DNA of 14,987 nt from Lentisphaerota bacterium (GCA_012514865.1 JAAYZO010000078.1:1-14987); one strand, 5' to 3'; counted from the stretch's first letter, positions 6,808 through 14,590 are shown. Numbers and translations are program-made. The notes: generated from the sequence alone by a model not told the origin.

Positions 6808-8643
6808 ATGCCCGCCAACCGCAGCGACCGCCCGACGGCCCCGCGCTCCGCCGACGATGGCGGCAGCACGGCCGCCGCGGCCGCCCCCGCCGACGGCGGC
6901 ACCGCCCGCCGCCCGCGCCTCCCCCCATGGCTCGGCCGCGCCTGCCGCGGGCCCTGGCTGCCCCTGGCCGTCTTCGTCATCCTCGCGGCTGCCAGCATGG
7001 CCCGCAAATCGGCGACCTATGACGAGCCCATCCTCCTCGTCTCCGGAGCACGCTACCTGCGTACCTTCGACCCCGCCCTCAATGCCGAAAACCCGCCCCT
7101 CCTCAAGGCCTTCTACGCCCTGCCGACACTCTTCCGCTCCCACTACGACACCACCCGCGATATCGACGCCGGACTGCGCTGGTCCTACAGCATGGGCGAC
7201 GAGTTCGCCTACGCCAGCCGGGTGCTCTTCAGCGACCCCTCGCACCGCGGCCTGCTCTGGTCCTGCCGGCTCCTGGCGGTGGCCCTCGCGGCCGCCTTCG
7301 GCCTGGCCCTCTACCACCTCTGCCGACAACGCTGGCAGCCCGCCACCGCCGCCGGCGTGCTCTGGCTCTACGCCCTCTGCCCGAACCTCCTCGCCCACAG
7401 CCGGCTCCTGACCCCCGACGTCGGCTGCATGGCCTTCATGTTCCTGGCCGTGGTCGCCCTCTGGCGGCTCCTCCACGACGGCCGCAGCCGCCACGCCCTC
7501 GGCCTCGGCCTGGCTGTCGCCGCGGCGCTCCTGACCAAGTTCACCGCCGTCCTGCTGGTGCCCTGCCTGGCCGCCCAGGTCGTGCTCCTGCTCGCCTGCC
7601 GCCGGCGCCGGCCCTCGCGCCGGCTCTGCCTGCAGCTCGCCGGCGCGGCCCTCCTGGCGCTGGTGGTGGTCCAGGCCGCCTACGGCTTCCGCGGCCTCGG
7701 CCGGCCCCTCCAGGCAGCGCGCTACCACAGCCCGCTGGTGCAGCGCCTGCAGGCCCTCCCCATCCTGGGCGCCCTGCCGCTGCCGCTGCCCGAGGCCTAC
7801 CTGCGCGGTTTCGATATCGTCGCCTTCAACAACCAGCCCGGCCTGCCGAATATCTTCCTCGGCCGGCTCTACCCCGCGGGCGGCCGCTGGTGGTACTACT
7901 ACCTCGTGGCCCTGGCAGCCAAGACCCCGATACCCTGGCTGATCGCCGTCCTCGCCGGCCTGGCACTCTGCCTGCGCGGCCGCGTCCGCCGTGACGAGCT
8001 GGCCTTCTTCGCGGTCGTCCCGGTGGTCGTCTTCCTGAACTTCAGCGTCGTCGCCTACCGCCAGCTCGGACTGCGCTACATCCTGCCCCTGTGGCCTTTC
8101 CTCCTCCTCGCTGCGGCCGTGGCCATCGACGCCGCCGGCGCCTTCTGGCGGCCGCCCGCCTCGCTCGAGGCCGCTACCCGCGCCGCCCGCGGCCGCGCCC
8201 TCTGTTTCGCCGGCGCCGCCTGGTACGCCCTCTCCTGTCTCGCCATCACACCCGACTACCTGAGCTACTACAACGCCTGGGCCGGCGGACCGACCCGCGG
8301 CTGGCGCCTCCTCGTCGAGTCCAACCTCGACTGGGGCCAGGACCTCCCCGCCCTCGCCGCCTGGCAGCGCCGCCACCCGGATGTCCCCATGTACGTCCTC
8401 TACTACGGCACCGCACCCCCGGAGGCCTACGGCGTCCGCCAGCAGCCCTGGGGCACCCTGCCGCCGCCCCCGGCCATCGCCATCAGCGCCACGAATCTCT
8501 TCATGGCCCAGGACGCCCCCCTCGTCCGCGTCCTGCGCGACCGCGTCGAGCCCATGGACCGCGCCGGACGCTCCATCCTCATCTACGCCCTGACCCCGGC
8601 CGTCCTCGACGCCGTCGTCGCCGAGGCCGCCCGCCAACCCTGA
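6808..8643 (+). CDS. GT39-like (PMT/ArnT-type) membrane glycosyltransferase
   Basis: This 611-residue protein has about ten or more hydrophobic segments and resembles the GT-C type family 39 proteins that move sugars from polyprenyl-phosphate donors onto acceptors at the outer face of the inner membrane. A disordered Ala/Pro/Arg-rich N-terminus (1-45) leads into a first membrane segment (about 50-64). The first exoplasmic loop then carries SATYDEPI (68-75), whose Asp72-Glu73 is the expected catalytic acidic pair, and NAENPPLLK (about 94-102). The C-terminal soluble part contains RLLVESNLDWGQDLP and PMYVLYYGTAPPEAYG, seen in related uncharacterised proteins of this type. No clear Shine-Dalgarno precedes ATG 6808, so translation may be coupled to the upstream UPF0210 gene, which ends 5 bases earlier. 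Acceptor and donor are unknown. Confidence 0.85.
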   Translation: MPANRSDRPTAPRSADDGGSTAAAAAPADGGTARRPRLPPWLGRACRGPWLPLAVFVILAAASMARKSATYDEPILLVSGARYLRTFDPALNAENPPLLKAFYALPTLFRSHYDTTRDIDAGLRWSYSMGDEFAYASRVLFSDPSHRGLLWSCRLLAVALAAAFGLALYHLCRQRWQPATAAGVLWLYALCPNLLAHSRLLTPDVGCMAFMFLAVVALWRLLHDGRSRHALGLGLAVAAALLTKFTAVLLVPCLAAQVVLLLACRRRRPSRRLCLQLAGAALLALVVVQAAYGFRGLGRPLQAARYHSPLVQRLQALPILGALPLPLPEAYLRGFDIVAFNNQPGLPNIFLGRLYPAGGRWWYYYLVALAAKTPIPWLIAVLAGLALCLRGRVRRDELAFFAVVPVVVFLNFSVVAYRQLGLRYILPLWPFLLLAAAVAIDAAGAFWRPPASLEAATRAARGRALCFAGAAWYALSCLAITPDYLSYYNAWAGGPTRGWRLLVESNLDWGQDLPALAAWQRRHPDVPMYVLYYGTAPPEAYGVRQQPWGTLPPPPAIAISATNLFMAQDAPLVRVLRDRVEPMDRAGRSILIYALTPAVLDAVVAEAARQP

Positions 8644-8668
8644 CACGCCGCCCCCTGGACCGCCCGGC

Positions 8669-8852
8669 GGGGTTGCGGCGGCGTGCCGCGGGCCACCCTG
8701 AAGGGGTGCCAGATCGTAGCCGGGGGTCGCGCGAGCGCACGACCCCCGGAACCGCGAACCCACGAACGACGCACCCTGAAAGGGGTGCCAGAACCGGACT
8801 GCCAAACAGCCCTGAGGACTGCGGGGCGGGGGTTGCGGCGGCGTGCCGCGGG
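8669..8852. repeat. Dispersed hairpin repeat element, copy B, with flanking 24-bp direct repeats
   Basis: The element (8693-8816) has the same layout as copy A: CCACCCTGAAGGGGTGCC (8693-8710), a hairpin with CCGGGGGTCG (8720-8729) pairing with 8740-8749, the shared GAACCCACGAA stretch, then GCACCCTGAAAGGGGTGCC (8771-8789) and a tail ending AACAGCCCTGAG. It is bracketed by identical 24-bp sequences, 8669-8692 and 8829-8852, which begin GGGGTTGCGG and end GTGCCGCGGG. The direct repeats may mark an insertion or a local duplication. The element lies just downstream of the GT39-like gene. Confidence 0.88.
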
Positions 8853-8860
8853 TGTATGCT
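8833..8860 (+). promoter_or_regulatory. Candidate promoter of the DUF116-CrtI-DUF2141 operon
   Basis: TTGCGG (8833-8838) and TATGCT (8855-8860) are spaced 16 bp apart. The -35 box lies inside the second 24-bp direct repeat. The upstream copy of that repeat (8669-8692) also has TTGCGG but no matching -10. Transcription would start near 8867, giving an unusually long leader of about 255 bases. Confidence 0.45.
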
Positions 8861-9122
8861 GAGGCAGTGCCGTGACACCGGAAGACCGGCTGGCCCTCGT
8901 GACCACAGGCGACGTAGCCATGACGACCACACAGGGGACGTGCAGGGGGCGTTGCGCACCGCGGCGCTCATGTGGCGCACCGCGTCCCGGCGCGGATGAG
9001 CGAGCCGGGACACGCCGCCGCGCGAACGGGTCCGCCGTGGGGCCTTCAGGCGCTCGCCCTCCCGAAAGGGCTCCAGCCCTCCCGACCAGCCCGGAGGCCC
9101 GCCGCGCAAACGGAGGCCCGCC

Positions 9123-9584
9123 GTGATCTCGCGTCTGCTGGTGGCCCTCAATAACCGCCTCACCCGCTGGCGCCGCCCGCGGGTCGCCCCGGCCAACCTC
9201 CTGGTCCTCCTGCCGCGCTGCCTGCAGGAGCCCTCCTGCGAGCGCAATGTCGGCGCCGACGTCGCCAACTGCCGGCGCTGCGGGCGCTGCCGCTGCGGCG
9301 ACATCCTCGACCTCGCCGACGCGGTCGGCTTCCAGGTCCAGATCGCCACCGGCGGCAAACAGGCCGTCGCCGCGGCGCGCCGACAGGAGGTCCGCGCCAT
9401 CGTCTCGGTGGCCTGCGCCACCGAGCTGATCATGGGCATCGTTATGGTCTTCCCGAAGCCCGTCCTGGCCGTGCTGCTCAACCCGACCGAGACCCCCTGC
9501 CGGGGTACCGGCGTCGACGTCGAACGCGTCCGCGAGGCGACCCGCTTCATCCTGGAAGGAGAGGACCATGGCAACCAAGCGTAG
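9123..9584 (+). CDS. DUF116 family Cys-rich protein
   Basis: This 153-residue protein matches DUF116, a family of unknown function. The conserved core LVLLPRCLQEPSC (27-39) is followed by a dense cluster CRRCGRCRC (50-58), then VSVACATELIMGI (94-106) and a late NPTETPCRGT block (120-129). Eight cysteines (33, 39, 50, 53, 56, 58, 98, 126) are spaced as metal or iron-sulfur ligands would be, although no cofactor is proven. A basic amphipathic N-terminus (1-20) could sit at a membrane. GTG 9123 has GGAGG (9112-9116) 6 bases upstream. The 3' end overlaps the CrtI-like gene by 17 bp, and that gene's ribosome-binding site lies inside this one, so the two are translationally linked. Confidence 0.87.
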   Translation: MISRLLVALNNRLTRWRRPRVAPANLLVLLPRCLQEPSCERNVGADVANCRRCGRCRCGDILDLADAVGFQVQIATGGKQAVAAARRQEVRAIVSVACATELIMGIVMVFPKPVLAVLLNPTETPCRGTGVDVERVREATRFILEGEDHGNQA

Positions 9585-11082
9585 AGTCGTGGTGGTGGGT
9601 GCCGGACCGGGCGGCCTGACCACCGCGATGATCCTGGCCCGACGCGGCTTCGAGGTCACCGTCCTGGAGCGCAAGGACACCGTCGGCGGCCGCAACGCCG
9701 CCATCCGGATGGGGCCGTATACCTTCGATACCGGCCCGACCTTCCTGATGATGAAGAACATCCTCGACGAGGTCTTCCAGGAGGCCGGCGCCGACGTCGA
9801 CGCGCACCTGCAGTGCACCGCCCTCGATCCGATGTACCGCCTGCAATTCCCCGGCTTCGCCCTGCACCCCACCCAGGACCTCGCACGCCTCAAGGCCGAG
9901 ATCGAGGGCATCTTCCCCGGCAAGTCCGGCGGCGTCGATGCCTTCATGGCCAACGAGTCGCGACGCTTCAAGGCCATGCTGCCCTGCCTGCAGATGCCCT
10001 ATCCGTCACTCCTCTCGCTCCTCTCGCCGCGACTCCTCGCCGTCCTCCCCAAGCTCTCGCTGGGCAAGACCGTCTTCGAGAACCTGCGCGGCTACTTCGG
10101 CAACGACGACCTGGCCCTGGCCTTCTCCTTCCAGTCGAAGTACCTCGGCATGTCGGCCTGGGACTGCCCCGGGCTCTTCGCCATGCTCGCCTACATCGAG
10201 TACGCCACCGGCGTCTGGCATGTCCGCGGCGGCCTCAGCGAGATCTCCGAGGCCATGGCCACCGTCGCCCGCAGCCACGGCGCCGACGTCCGCCTCGGCG
10301 CTGAGGTCGAGAGCCTCCGCCTCGACGGCCGACGCGTCGCCGCCGCACGACTCGCCGGCGGCGGCGAGGTCCCCTGCGATGACATCGTCGTCAACGCCGA
10401 CTTCGCCTGGGCCATGTCGAACCTCCTGCCCCCCGGGACCCTCCGCCGCTGGAGCCCCGAGGCCCTCCGCCGCAAACGCTTCTCCTGCTCGACCTTCATG
10501 ATCTACCTCGGCCTCGACCGCACCTTCGACCTGCCCCACCACACCATCTACTTCGCCGAGAACTACCGCCGCAATGTCGATGACATCTTCCACCGCGGTC
10601 ACCTCTCCGACGACACCTCGTTCTACGTCCGCCACGCCAGCGTCACCGACCCGACCCTGGCACCCCCCGGACACTCGGCCGTCTATATCCTCGTCCCCGT
10701 CGCCAACCTCCGCGCCGATATCGACTGGGAGGCCCAGCGCGGGCCCTTCCGCCAGCGCGTCCTCGATACCTGGCGCCGCCGTGAGGGACTCCCCGATCTC
10801 GAACCCCATATCCGCGCCGAGAAGGTCATCGCACCCCCCGACTGGGAGAATGACTACAACGTCCACATCGGCGCCACCTTCAACCTCGCCCACAACATCG
10901 GCCAGATGCTCTACCTGCGACCCCATAACCGCTTCGAGGAACTCGCCAACTGCTACCTGGCCGGCGGCGGCACGCACCCCGGCAGCGGCCTCCCCACCAT
11001 CTACGAGTCGGGCCGCATCACCGCCAACCTCATCAGCCGGAAACACGGTGTCGCCTTTGAGACCCATAACCTCGCCATGTGA
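9568..11082 (+). CDS. CrtI/phytoene desaturase family FAD-dependent oxidoreductase
   Basis: This 504-residue flavoprotein belongs to the CrtI/CrtN/CrtO group, which desaturates, isomerises or oxidises carotenoids and related C30-C40 polyenes at the membrane. The N-terminal dinucleotide-binding motif is VVVVGAGPGGLTTAMILARR (7-26), followed by the family's ERKDTVGGRNA (34-44) and the substrate-side DTGPTFLMM block (54-62). The C-terminal FAD-binding signature CYLAGGGTHPGSGLPTIYESG is present, and length is typical (about 490-510). Ribosome-binding GGAAGGAGAGG (9554-9564) immediately precedes ATG 9568. No phytoene synthase, cyclase or other carotenoid gene is in the window, so whether it is a desaturase, a saturase-type enzyme or an oxygenase is open. 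Co-expression with DUF116 and DUF2141 is strongly suggested by overlap and close spacing. Confidence 0.9.
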   Translation: MATKRRVVVVGAGPGGLTTAMILARRGFEVTVLERKDTVGGRNAAIRMGPYTFDTGPTFLMMKNILDEVFQEAGADVDAHLQCTALDPMYRLQFPGFALHPTQDLARLKAEIEGIFPGKSGGVDAFMANESRRFKAMLPCLQMPYPSLLSLLSPRLLAVLPKLSLGKTVFENLRGYFGNDDLALAFSFQSKYLGMSAWDCPGLFAMLAYIEYATGVWHVRGGLSEISEAMATVARSHGADVRLGAEVESLRLDGRRVAAARLAGGGEVPCDDIVVNADFAWAMSNLLPPGTLRRWSPEALRRKRFSCSTFMIYLGLDRTFDLPHHTIYFAENYRRNVDDIFHRGHLSDDTSFYVRHASVTDPTLAPPGHSAVYILVPVANLRADIDWEAQRGPFRQRVLDTWRRREGLPDLEPHIRAEKVIAPPDWENDYNVHIGATFNLAHNIGQMLYLRPHNRFEELANCYLAGGGTHPGSGLPTIYESGRITANLISRKHGVAFETHNLAM

Positions 11083-11137
11083 GGAAAGGCACGTCCGGCA
11101 AGGACGCGCGTCAGGTGAAGACGAGGGAGCGCCCGCC

Positions 11138-11638
11138 ATGCCTGAGGCCAGGAAGCGCGCACGCCTGGCGGCCGTCCTGGCGGCCGTCCTGGCCCTGTCC
11201 GCTGCCGCCCCGATGGCGGCACCGGCACCGCCGGCCGCCACCGCGCCCCTCGCGCCCGGCGAGCTGCGGGTCGCCGTCACCGGCCTGCACGACCGCCAGG
11301 GCTGGCTGTCAGTGCTCGTCTTCGACCGCGCCGAGGGCTTCCCCCACGACGCCGAGCAGGCGGCCCACCGCCAGCGCTGCCGCCTCAGCGACGCCCCGGC
11401 CGCCGCGACCCTGGTCTTCCACTTCACCGACCTCGCCCCCGGACGCTATGCCGTCGTCGCCCTGCACGACGCCAACGGCAACCGCCGCCTCGACACCGGC
11501 CTCTTCGGCAAGCCCCGCGAACCGATCGGCGCCTCGAACAACCCCGCCATGCGCTTCGGACCACCACGCTTCGACCGCGCCGCCTTCACCCTCCCGGCCG
11601 AGGGCGCTGCCATCGACATCGCCTTGCGCGGCTTCTAG
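11138..11638 (+). CDS. DUF2141 exported protein
   Basis: This 166-residue protein has a signal peptide: basic start (MPEARKRAR), hydrophobic stretch 9-25 and a likely cleavage near the Ala-Pro region around 25-36. The mature part is a single DUF2141 beta-sandwich, with ELRVAVTGLHDRQGWLSVLVF (42-62) at its front and the diagnostic APGRYAVVALHDANGNRRLDTGLF block (100-123), then GKPREPIGASNNP. Function is unknown; the protein should be periplasmic or cell-surface. GAGGGAG (11123-11129) lies 8 bases before ATG 11138. It starts 55 bases after the CrtI-like gene, in the same direction, and a strong hairpin follows its stop. DUF2141 genes appear near carotenoid genes in some other bacteria, as I recall, but this was not checked. 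Confidence 0.9.
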   Translation: MPEARKRARLAAVLAAVLALSAAAPMAAPAPPAATAPLAPGELRVAVTGLHDRQGWLSVLVFDRAEGFPHDAEQAAHRQRCRLSDAPAAATLVFHFTDLAPGRYAVVALHDANGNRRLDTGLFGKPREPIGASNNPAMRFGPPRFDRAAFTLPAEGAAIDIALRGF

Positions 11639-11683
11639 CCTGACCCGTTCACGAGCCGCCGCGCGGCGCGTGAACGGGTCGGG
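11639..11683 (+). terminator. Strong hairpin after the DUF2141 gene
   Basis: CCTGACCCGTTCACG (11639-11653) pairs with 11669-11683 (15 pairs, one G-U). After a single A/G mismatch the stem continues as GCCGC/GCGGC around a CGC loop. The stem begins directly after the TAG stop. No T-tract follows, so it may be a factor-dependent terminator, a processing or stability structure, or an attenuator upstream of the TPR gene. Confidence 0.6.
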
Positions 11684-11711
11684 CTGGACCGCGCCCAGGA
11701 GCCCCGCCGCA

Positions 11712-13580
11712 GTGACGACCAGCACGCTACCCCCAACACCGACCGCCAGCACCCCCGCCGGACGCGCCCGCCGCGTCGCCGACCTCGCCGCGGCCGCCGC
11801 CATCGTCGCCGCCGTCGCCCTCATGGTGGCGCCGACCCTCGGATTTACCTTCCTGCATGGCTGGGATGACAACCTCCACATCACCACCAACACCGCCCGC
11901 CTCGCCTTCACCCCCGCCAACATCGCCTACTGGTTCACCCACGACGCGGTGAGCTGCTACCTGCCCCTGACCATGCTCTCGTACATGGCCGACTACGCGG
12001 CCTGGGGCCTGAATGCTCTCGGCTTCCGCCTCCAGAACCTCCTCTGGCACGGCCTCGCCGCGCTCGGCTTCCTCGTCCTCCTGCGCCGACTCGGCCTGCG
12101 CACCCTCCCGGCCTTCCTCGCGACGATCCTCTGGGCTGTCCACCCGCAGCGCGTCGAGTCGGTCGTCTGGATCTCGGAACGCAAGGACGTCCTCTGCGCC
12201 GCCTGGTACATCGCCGCCCTCCTCGCCTACCTCCAGGCGCGCCAGCGCGGCCGCCGGCCGGTCCTGGCCATGGCCTGCTTCCTCGCCGCCATGCTGTCGA
12301 AATCCATGGCCATCAGCCTGCCGGTCGCCTTCCTGGCCCTCGAGGCGCACCTATGGTGCCGTACCCACCGCCTGCGCTGGCCGGCACCTCCCGACTGGCT
12401 GGCGCTGCTGCGGCGCCTCGCGCCCTTCATCCTGGTGGCGGCCGCCTTCATACCGGTGACCATCCACTTCCAGAGCATCCCCGTCGACGAAACCCCGCTC
12501 GGTCGACAGGTCGTCGTGGCCGCCCACAACCTCCTCTGGTACGCCGGCAAGACCCTCTGGCCCGGCCGCCTCTGCCCGATCTACCCGCGCCTCGACCTCG
12601 GCCCCGCCGCCGTGGCCGTCCTCGCCGGCCTCTGGATGGCCCTGCTGGCGGGCCTCGCCATGGCCTGCCGGCGCTGGCCGGCGGCCATCCTCGGCGTCGT
12701 CCTGCCGGCGTTGCTCGCCTACGCCGCCGCCCTGGCGCCGGTGTCCGGCCTGGTGCCGCTGGGCCATGTCGATATGTCCGACCGCTATGCCCTCATCCCG
12801 ACGCTGGCCCTCTGGGCCCTCGTCGCCGCCGGCCTGAATGCCCTGCCGTCACTCGACCCGCGCCGCCCCGCCGCCGCGGCCTGGCAGCGCCTTGCCCTGC
12901 CGGCCCTGGCCTGCCTCGCGGCCGGCTACCTGACCGCCGGCGTCCTCTACGGCCGGCTCTGGCGCGATATCGAGACCCTCACCCGCAGCGCCTGCCAGCG
13001 CGAGCCCGCCAGTGTCTTCGCCCTCGGACAGCTCGGCGATATCCTCATCGACGCCGGACGCTTTGACGAGGTCCTCGTCTGCGGCGCCCGCCTCGCCGCC
13101 GCCGACCACGCCTGGATGACTCCCGCCGCCCGCCAGCGCGCCCTCGCCCGCGGCCTCTACCTCCAGGGCTTCGCACTCTTCCGCCTCGGCCAGCCCGACG
13201 AGGCCCTGCGCGCCTTCGAGGCCATCGCACCCCAGCTCGCGACGACCACCTTCCACGAGCCCACCCGCAACACCGTCGTCTACGCCATGATGGCCGAGAT
13301 CTACCTCCAGCGCGGCCAGAGCGCGGCGGCCATCGCCTGCTATGACGCCATCCTCGAACGTCTCGACCCCGAGTCCTTCGAGGCACACTTCTACGCCGCT
13401 GTCCGCGCCCTCCAGGCCGGCCGCGAAGACGAGGCCCGACGACACTTCCAGGCCGCCGAACAACGGCGCCCCGGGCACCCCCTCGTCCAACAGAACCTCG
13501 CCCGACTCGGCCCAACACCGACCGCAACCGACCCGACCCCGGCGGCAACCCCATCGCCCGGCCGCGACGCCACACCATGA
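11712..13580 (+). CDS. TMTC/DUF1736-like membrane protein with C-terminal TPRs
   Basis: This 622-residue protein combines a polytopic membrane domain (about 25-430) with a soluble TPR tail (about 440-600). The membrane part resembles GT-C type mannosyltransferases of the TMTC kind and their bacterial relatives. Asp52-Asp53 in FLHGWDDNLH (47-56) is the likely catalytic acidic pair, and HPQRVESVVWISERKD (144-159) is the group's hallmark loop. TPR-like helices are visible in ALGQLGDILIDAGRFDEVL, YLQGFALFRLGQPDEALRAF and AEIYLQRGQSAAAIACYDAI; the last 20 residues are Pro/Thr-rich. GTG 11712 is chosen because AGGAG (11697-11701) lies 10 bases upstream and the first membrane segment follows shortly after. 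The open frame extends upstream through the DUF2141 gene without support. Predicted role is protein or glycan mannosylation at the membrane. Confidence 0.87.
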   Translation: MTTSTLPPTPTASTPAGRARRVADLAAAAAIVAAVALMVAPTLGFTFLHGWDDNLHITTNTARLAFTPANIAYWFTHDAVSCYLPLTMLSYMADYAAWGLNALGFRLQNLLWHGLAALGFLVLLRRLGLRTLPAFLATILWAVHPQRVESVVWISERKDVLCAAWYIAALLAYLQARQRGRRPVLAMACFLAAMLSKSMAISLPVAFLALEAHLWCRTHRLRWPAPPDWLALLRRLAPFILVAAAFIPVTIHFQSIPVDETPLGRQVVVAAHNLLWYAGKTLWPGRLCPIYPRLDLGPAAVAVLAGLWMALLAGLAMACRRWPAAILGVVLPALLAYAAALAPVSGLVPLGHVDMSDRYALIPTLALWALVAAGLNALPSLDPRRPAAAAWQRLALPALACLAAGYLTAGVLYGRLWRDIETLTRSACQREPASVFALGQLGDILIDAGRFDEVLVCGARLAAADHAWMTPAARQRALARGLYLQGFALFRLGQPDEALRAFEAIAPQLATTTFHEPTRNTVVYAMMAEIYLQRGQSAAAIACYDAILERLDPESFEAHFYAAVRALQAGREDEARRHFQAAEQRRPGHPLVQQNLARLGPTPTATDPTPAATPSPGRDATP

Positions 13581-14533
13581 GCCCGATACCCCGCCATAGC
13601 AGCCGCCCCGCCGCCGACCCGCCCGGCCCCGCGTCCGACCGACCGGGCCCGGCCGCGTCGTCCCCATCACCCGGCCTGGCCGACGAGGCCGCGCCCACGA
13701 CACCACCGGCCACCGCCGGCCGCGACACCCGGAACCCGACCGAGCACCGTCCGAACGCCTGGCGGGCCGTGCTCCCCGACCTCGCCGCCTTCGCCCTCGG
13801 CCTCGGCCTCGCCTACGTCCTCACGTGGGAGACCGCCGACCTCGTCTGGAGCCTCTGGCTCGGCAGCCTCATCATCGGCTACCTGACCATCCTCACCACC
13901 CTCGGCAGCGCCGGCCTGACCTGGCTGCGCGTCTGCCGCCACCCCGATCTCACCGCCGGCCACCGCGCACCGCTCGCCCTCGGCGGACTCCTGGCCGGAC
14001 TCTTCACCCTGGCCTTCTTCTCAGTCCACTTCTGCGGCTTCCACGCCGGACACTCGGTCTTCCTCAATCAGTTCTTCCCCCTGGAAGGCGTCCCCAAGGA
14101 CGGCTTCGGGAGGGCCTTCGTCAACCCGCCCCTGCTCTGGCTGATGGCCTGGAAGCACCTGCTGCGGCCCTACGGCCTCTTCCTCATCCCGGCCATCCTC
14201 AGCGAACGCGACGCCATCCTCGGACCCATCCGGCGCGCCTGGCGCACGCCCCTCGACGCAACGCCGCCCGACAGCGCCCGCGCCGACGAGCCCCCGGCCG
14301 AGGCCCCCCGGCGCAGGCCCAAACCGCAAGGCCTCAACGAGGCCATGGTGCGGCCCTACGCCAACGTCGTCCGTATGCACCTCCTCATCTTCTTCTTCGC
14401 CTTCTGCCACGCCGCCAATCTCGACTCCTTCATCGTCTACGCCGTCGTCTACGCCGTCTACTTCTTCCCCTGGCGCACCGTCAAGGCCCTGCGCCCCGGC
14501 AACCGCCGCCGCCGCGCCGCCCAGGCGCCCTGA
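13577..14533 (+). CDS. DUF6498-like membrane protein
   Basis: This 318-residue protein has a Pro/Ala-rich disordered N-terminus (1-58) followed by several membrane segments: LAAFALGLGLAYVLTW, a second spanning about 95-116, a third ending in FSVHFCGFHAGHSVFLNQFFP, a fourth around LFLIPAIL, and a last pair near residues 270-298. The FHAGHSVFLN block and overall layout fit DUF6498, a family of unknown function; this assignment rests on recognition only. A cytoplasmic or periplasmic loop (about 218-255) is rich in Pro and Arg. ATG 13577 overlaps the TPR gene's stop in an ATGA, so translation is likely coupled and the two proteins probably work together. A truncated hairpin repeat element lies downstream. 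Confidence 0.72.
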   Translation: MSPIPRHSSRPAADPPGPASDRPGPAASSPSPGLADEAAPTTPPATAGRDTRNPTEHRPNAWRAVLPDLAAFALGLGLAYVLTWETADLVWSLWLGSLIIGYLTILTTLGSAGLTWLRVCRHPDLTAGHRAPLALGGLLAGLFTLAFFSVHFCGFHAGHSVFLNQFFPLEGVPKDGFGRAFVNPPLLWLMAWKHLLRPYGLFLIPAILSERDAILGPIRRAWRTPLDATPPDSARADEPPAEAPRRRPKPQGLNEAMVRPYANVVRMHLLIFFFAFCHAANLDSFIVYAVVYAVYFFPWRTVKALRPGNRRRRAAQAP

Positions 14534-14590
14534 CGCCGGAACCCGACACTGACACAGAGCCATTCCTGGATCGCGTCAGCGCTCATCATG

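Larger units (their letters stand above)
8644..9122. other. Intergenic region with hairpin element and long leader of the DUF116 operon
   Basis: No gene is supported. From left to right the region holds the first 24-bp direct repeat (8669-8692), hairpin element copy B (8693-8816), the second direct repeat (8829-8852), a candidate promoter (8833-8860), and a leader of about 255 bases. The leader contains a GTCCCGGC/GCCGGGAC stem (8984-8991 with 9004-9011), a repeated GCGCACCGCG (about 8955 and 8975), and a duplicated ribosome-binding segment CGGAGGCCCGCCG (9092-9104 and 9111-9123). Confidence 0.65.

Noticed and set aside
6784..8805. A 673-codon antisense frame across the GT39-like gene.
   Set aside because: It mirrors a well-supported membrane protein gene; composition (Gly/Glu/Val/Ala-rich) is typical of a complement frame in GC-rich DNA. 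The minus-strand frame over 5357-6928 is rejected for the same reason.
8872..9126. An 84-codon plus-strand frame ending in a 4-bp overlap with the DUF116 start.
   Set aside because: The overlap looks operon-like, but third positions are not GC-biased like real genes here, the peptide is Arg/Gly/Pro-rich without a fold, and no ribosome-binding site precedes it.
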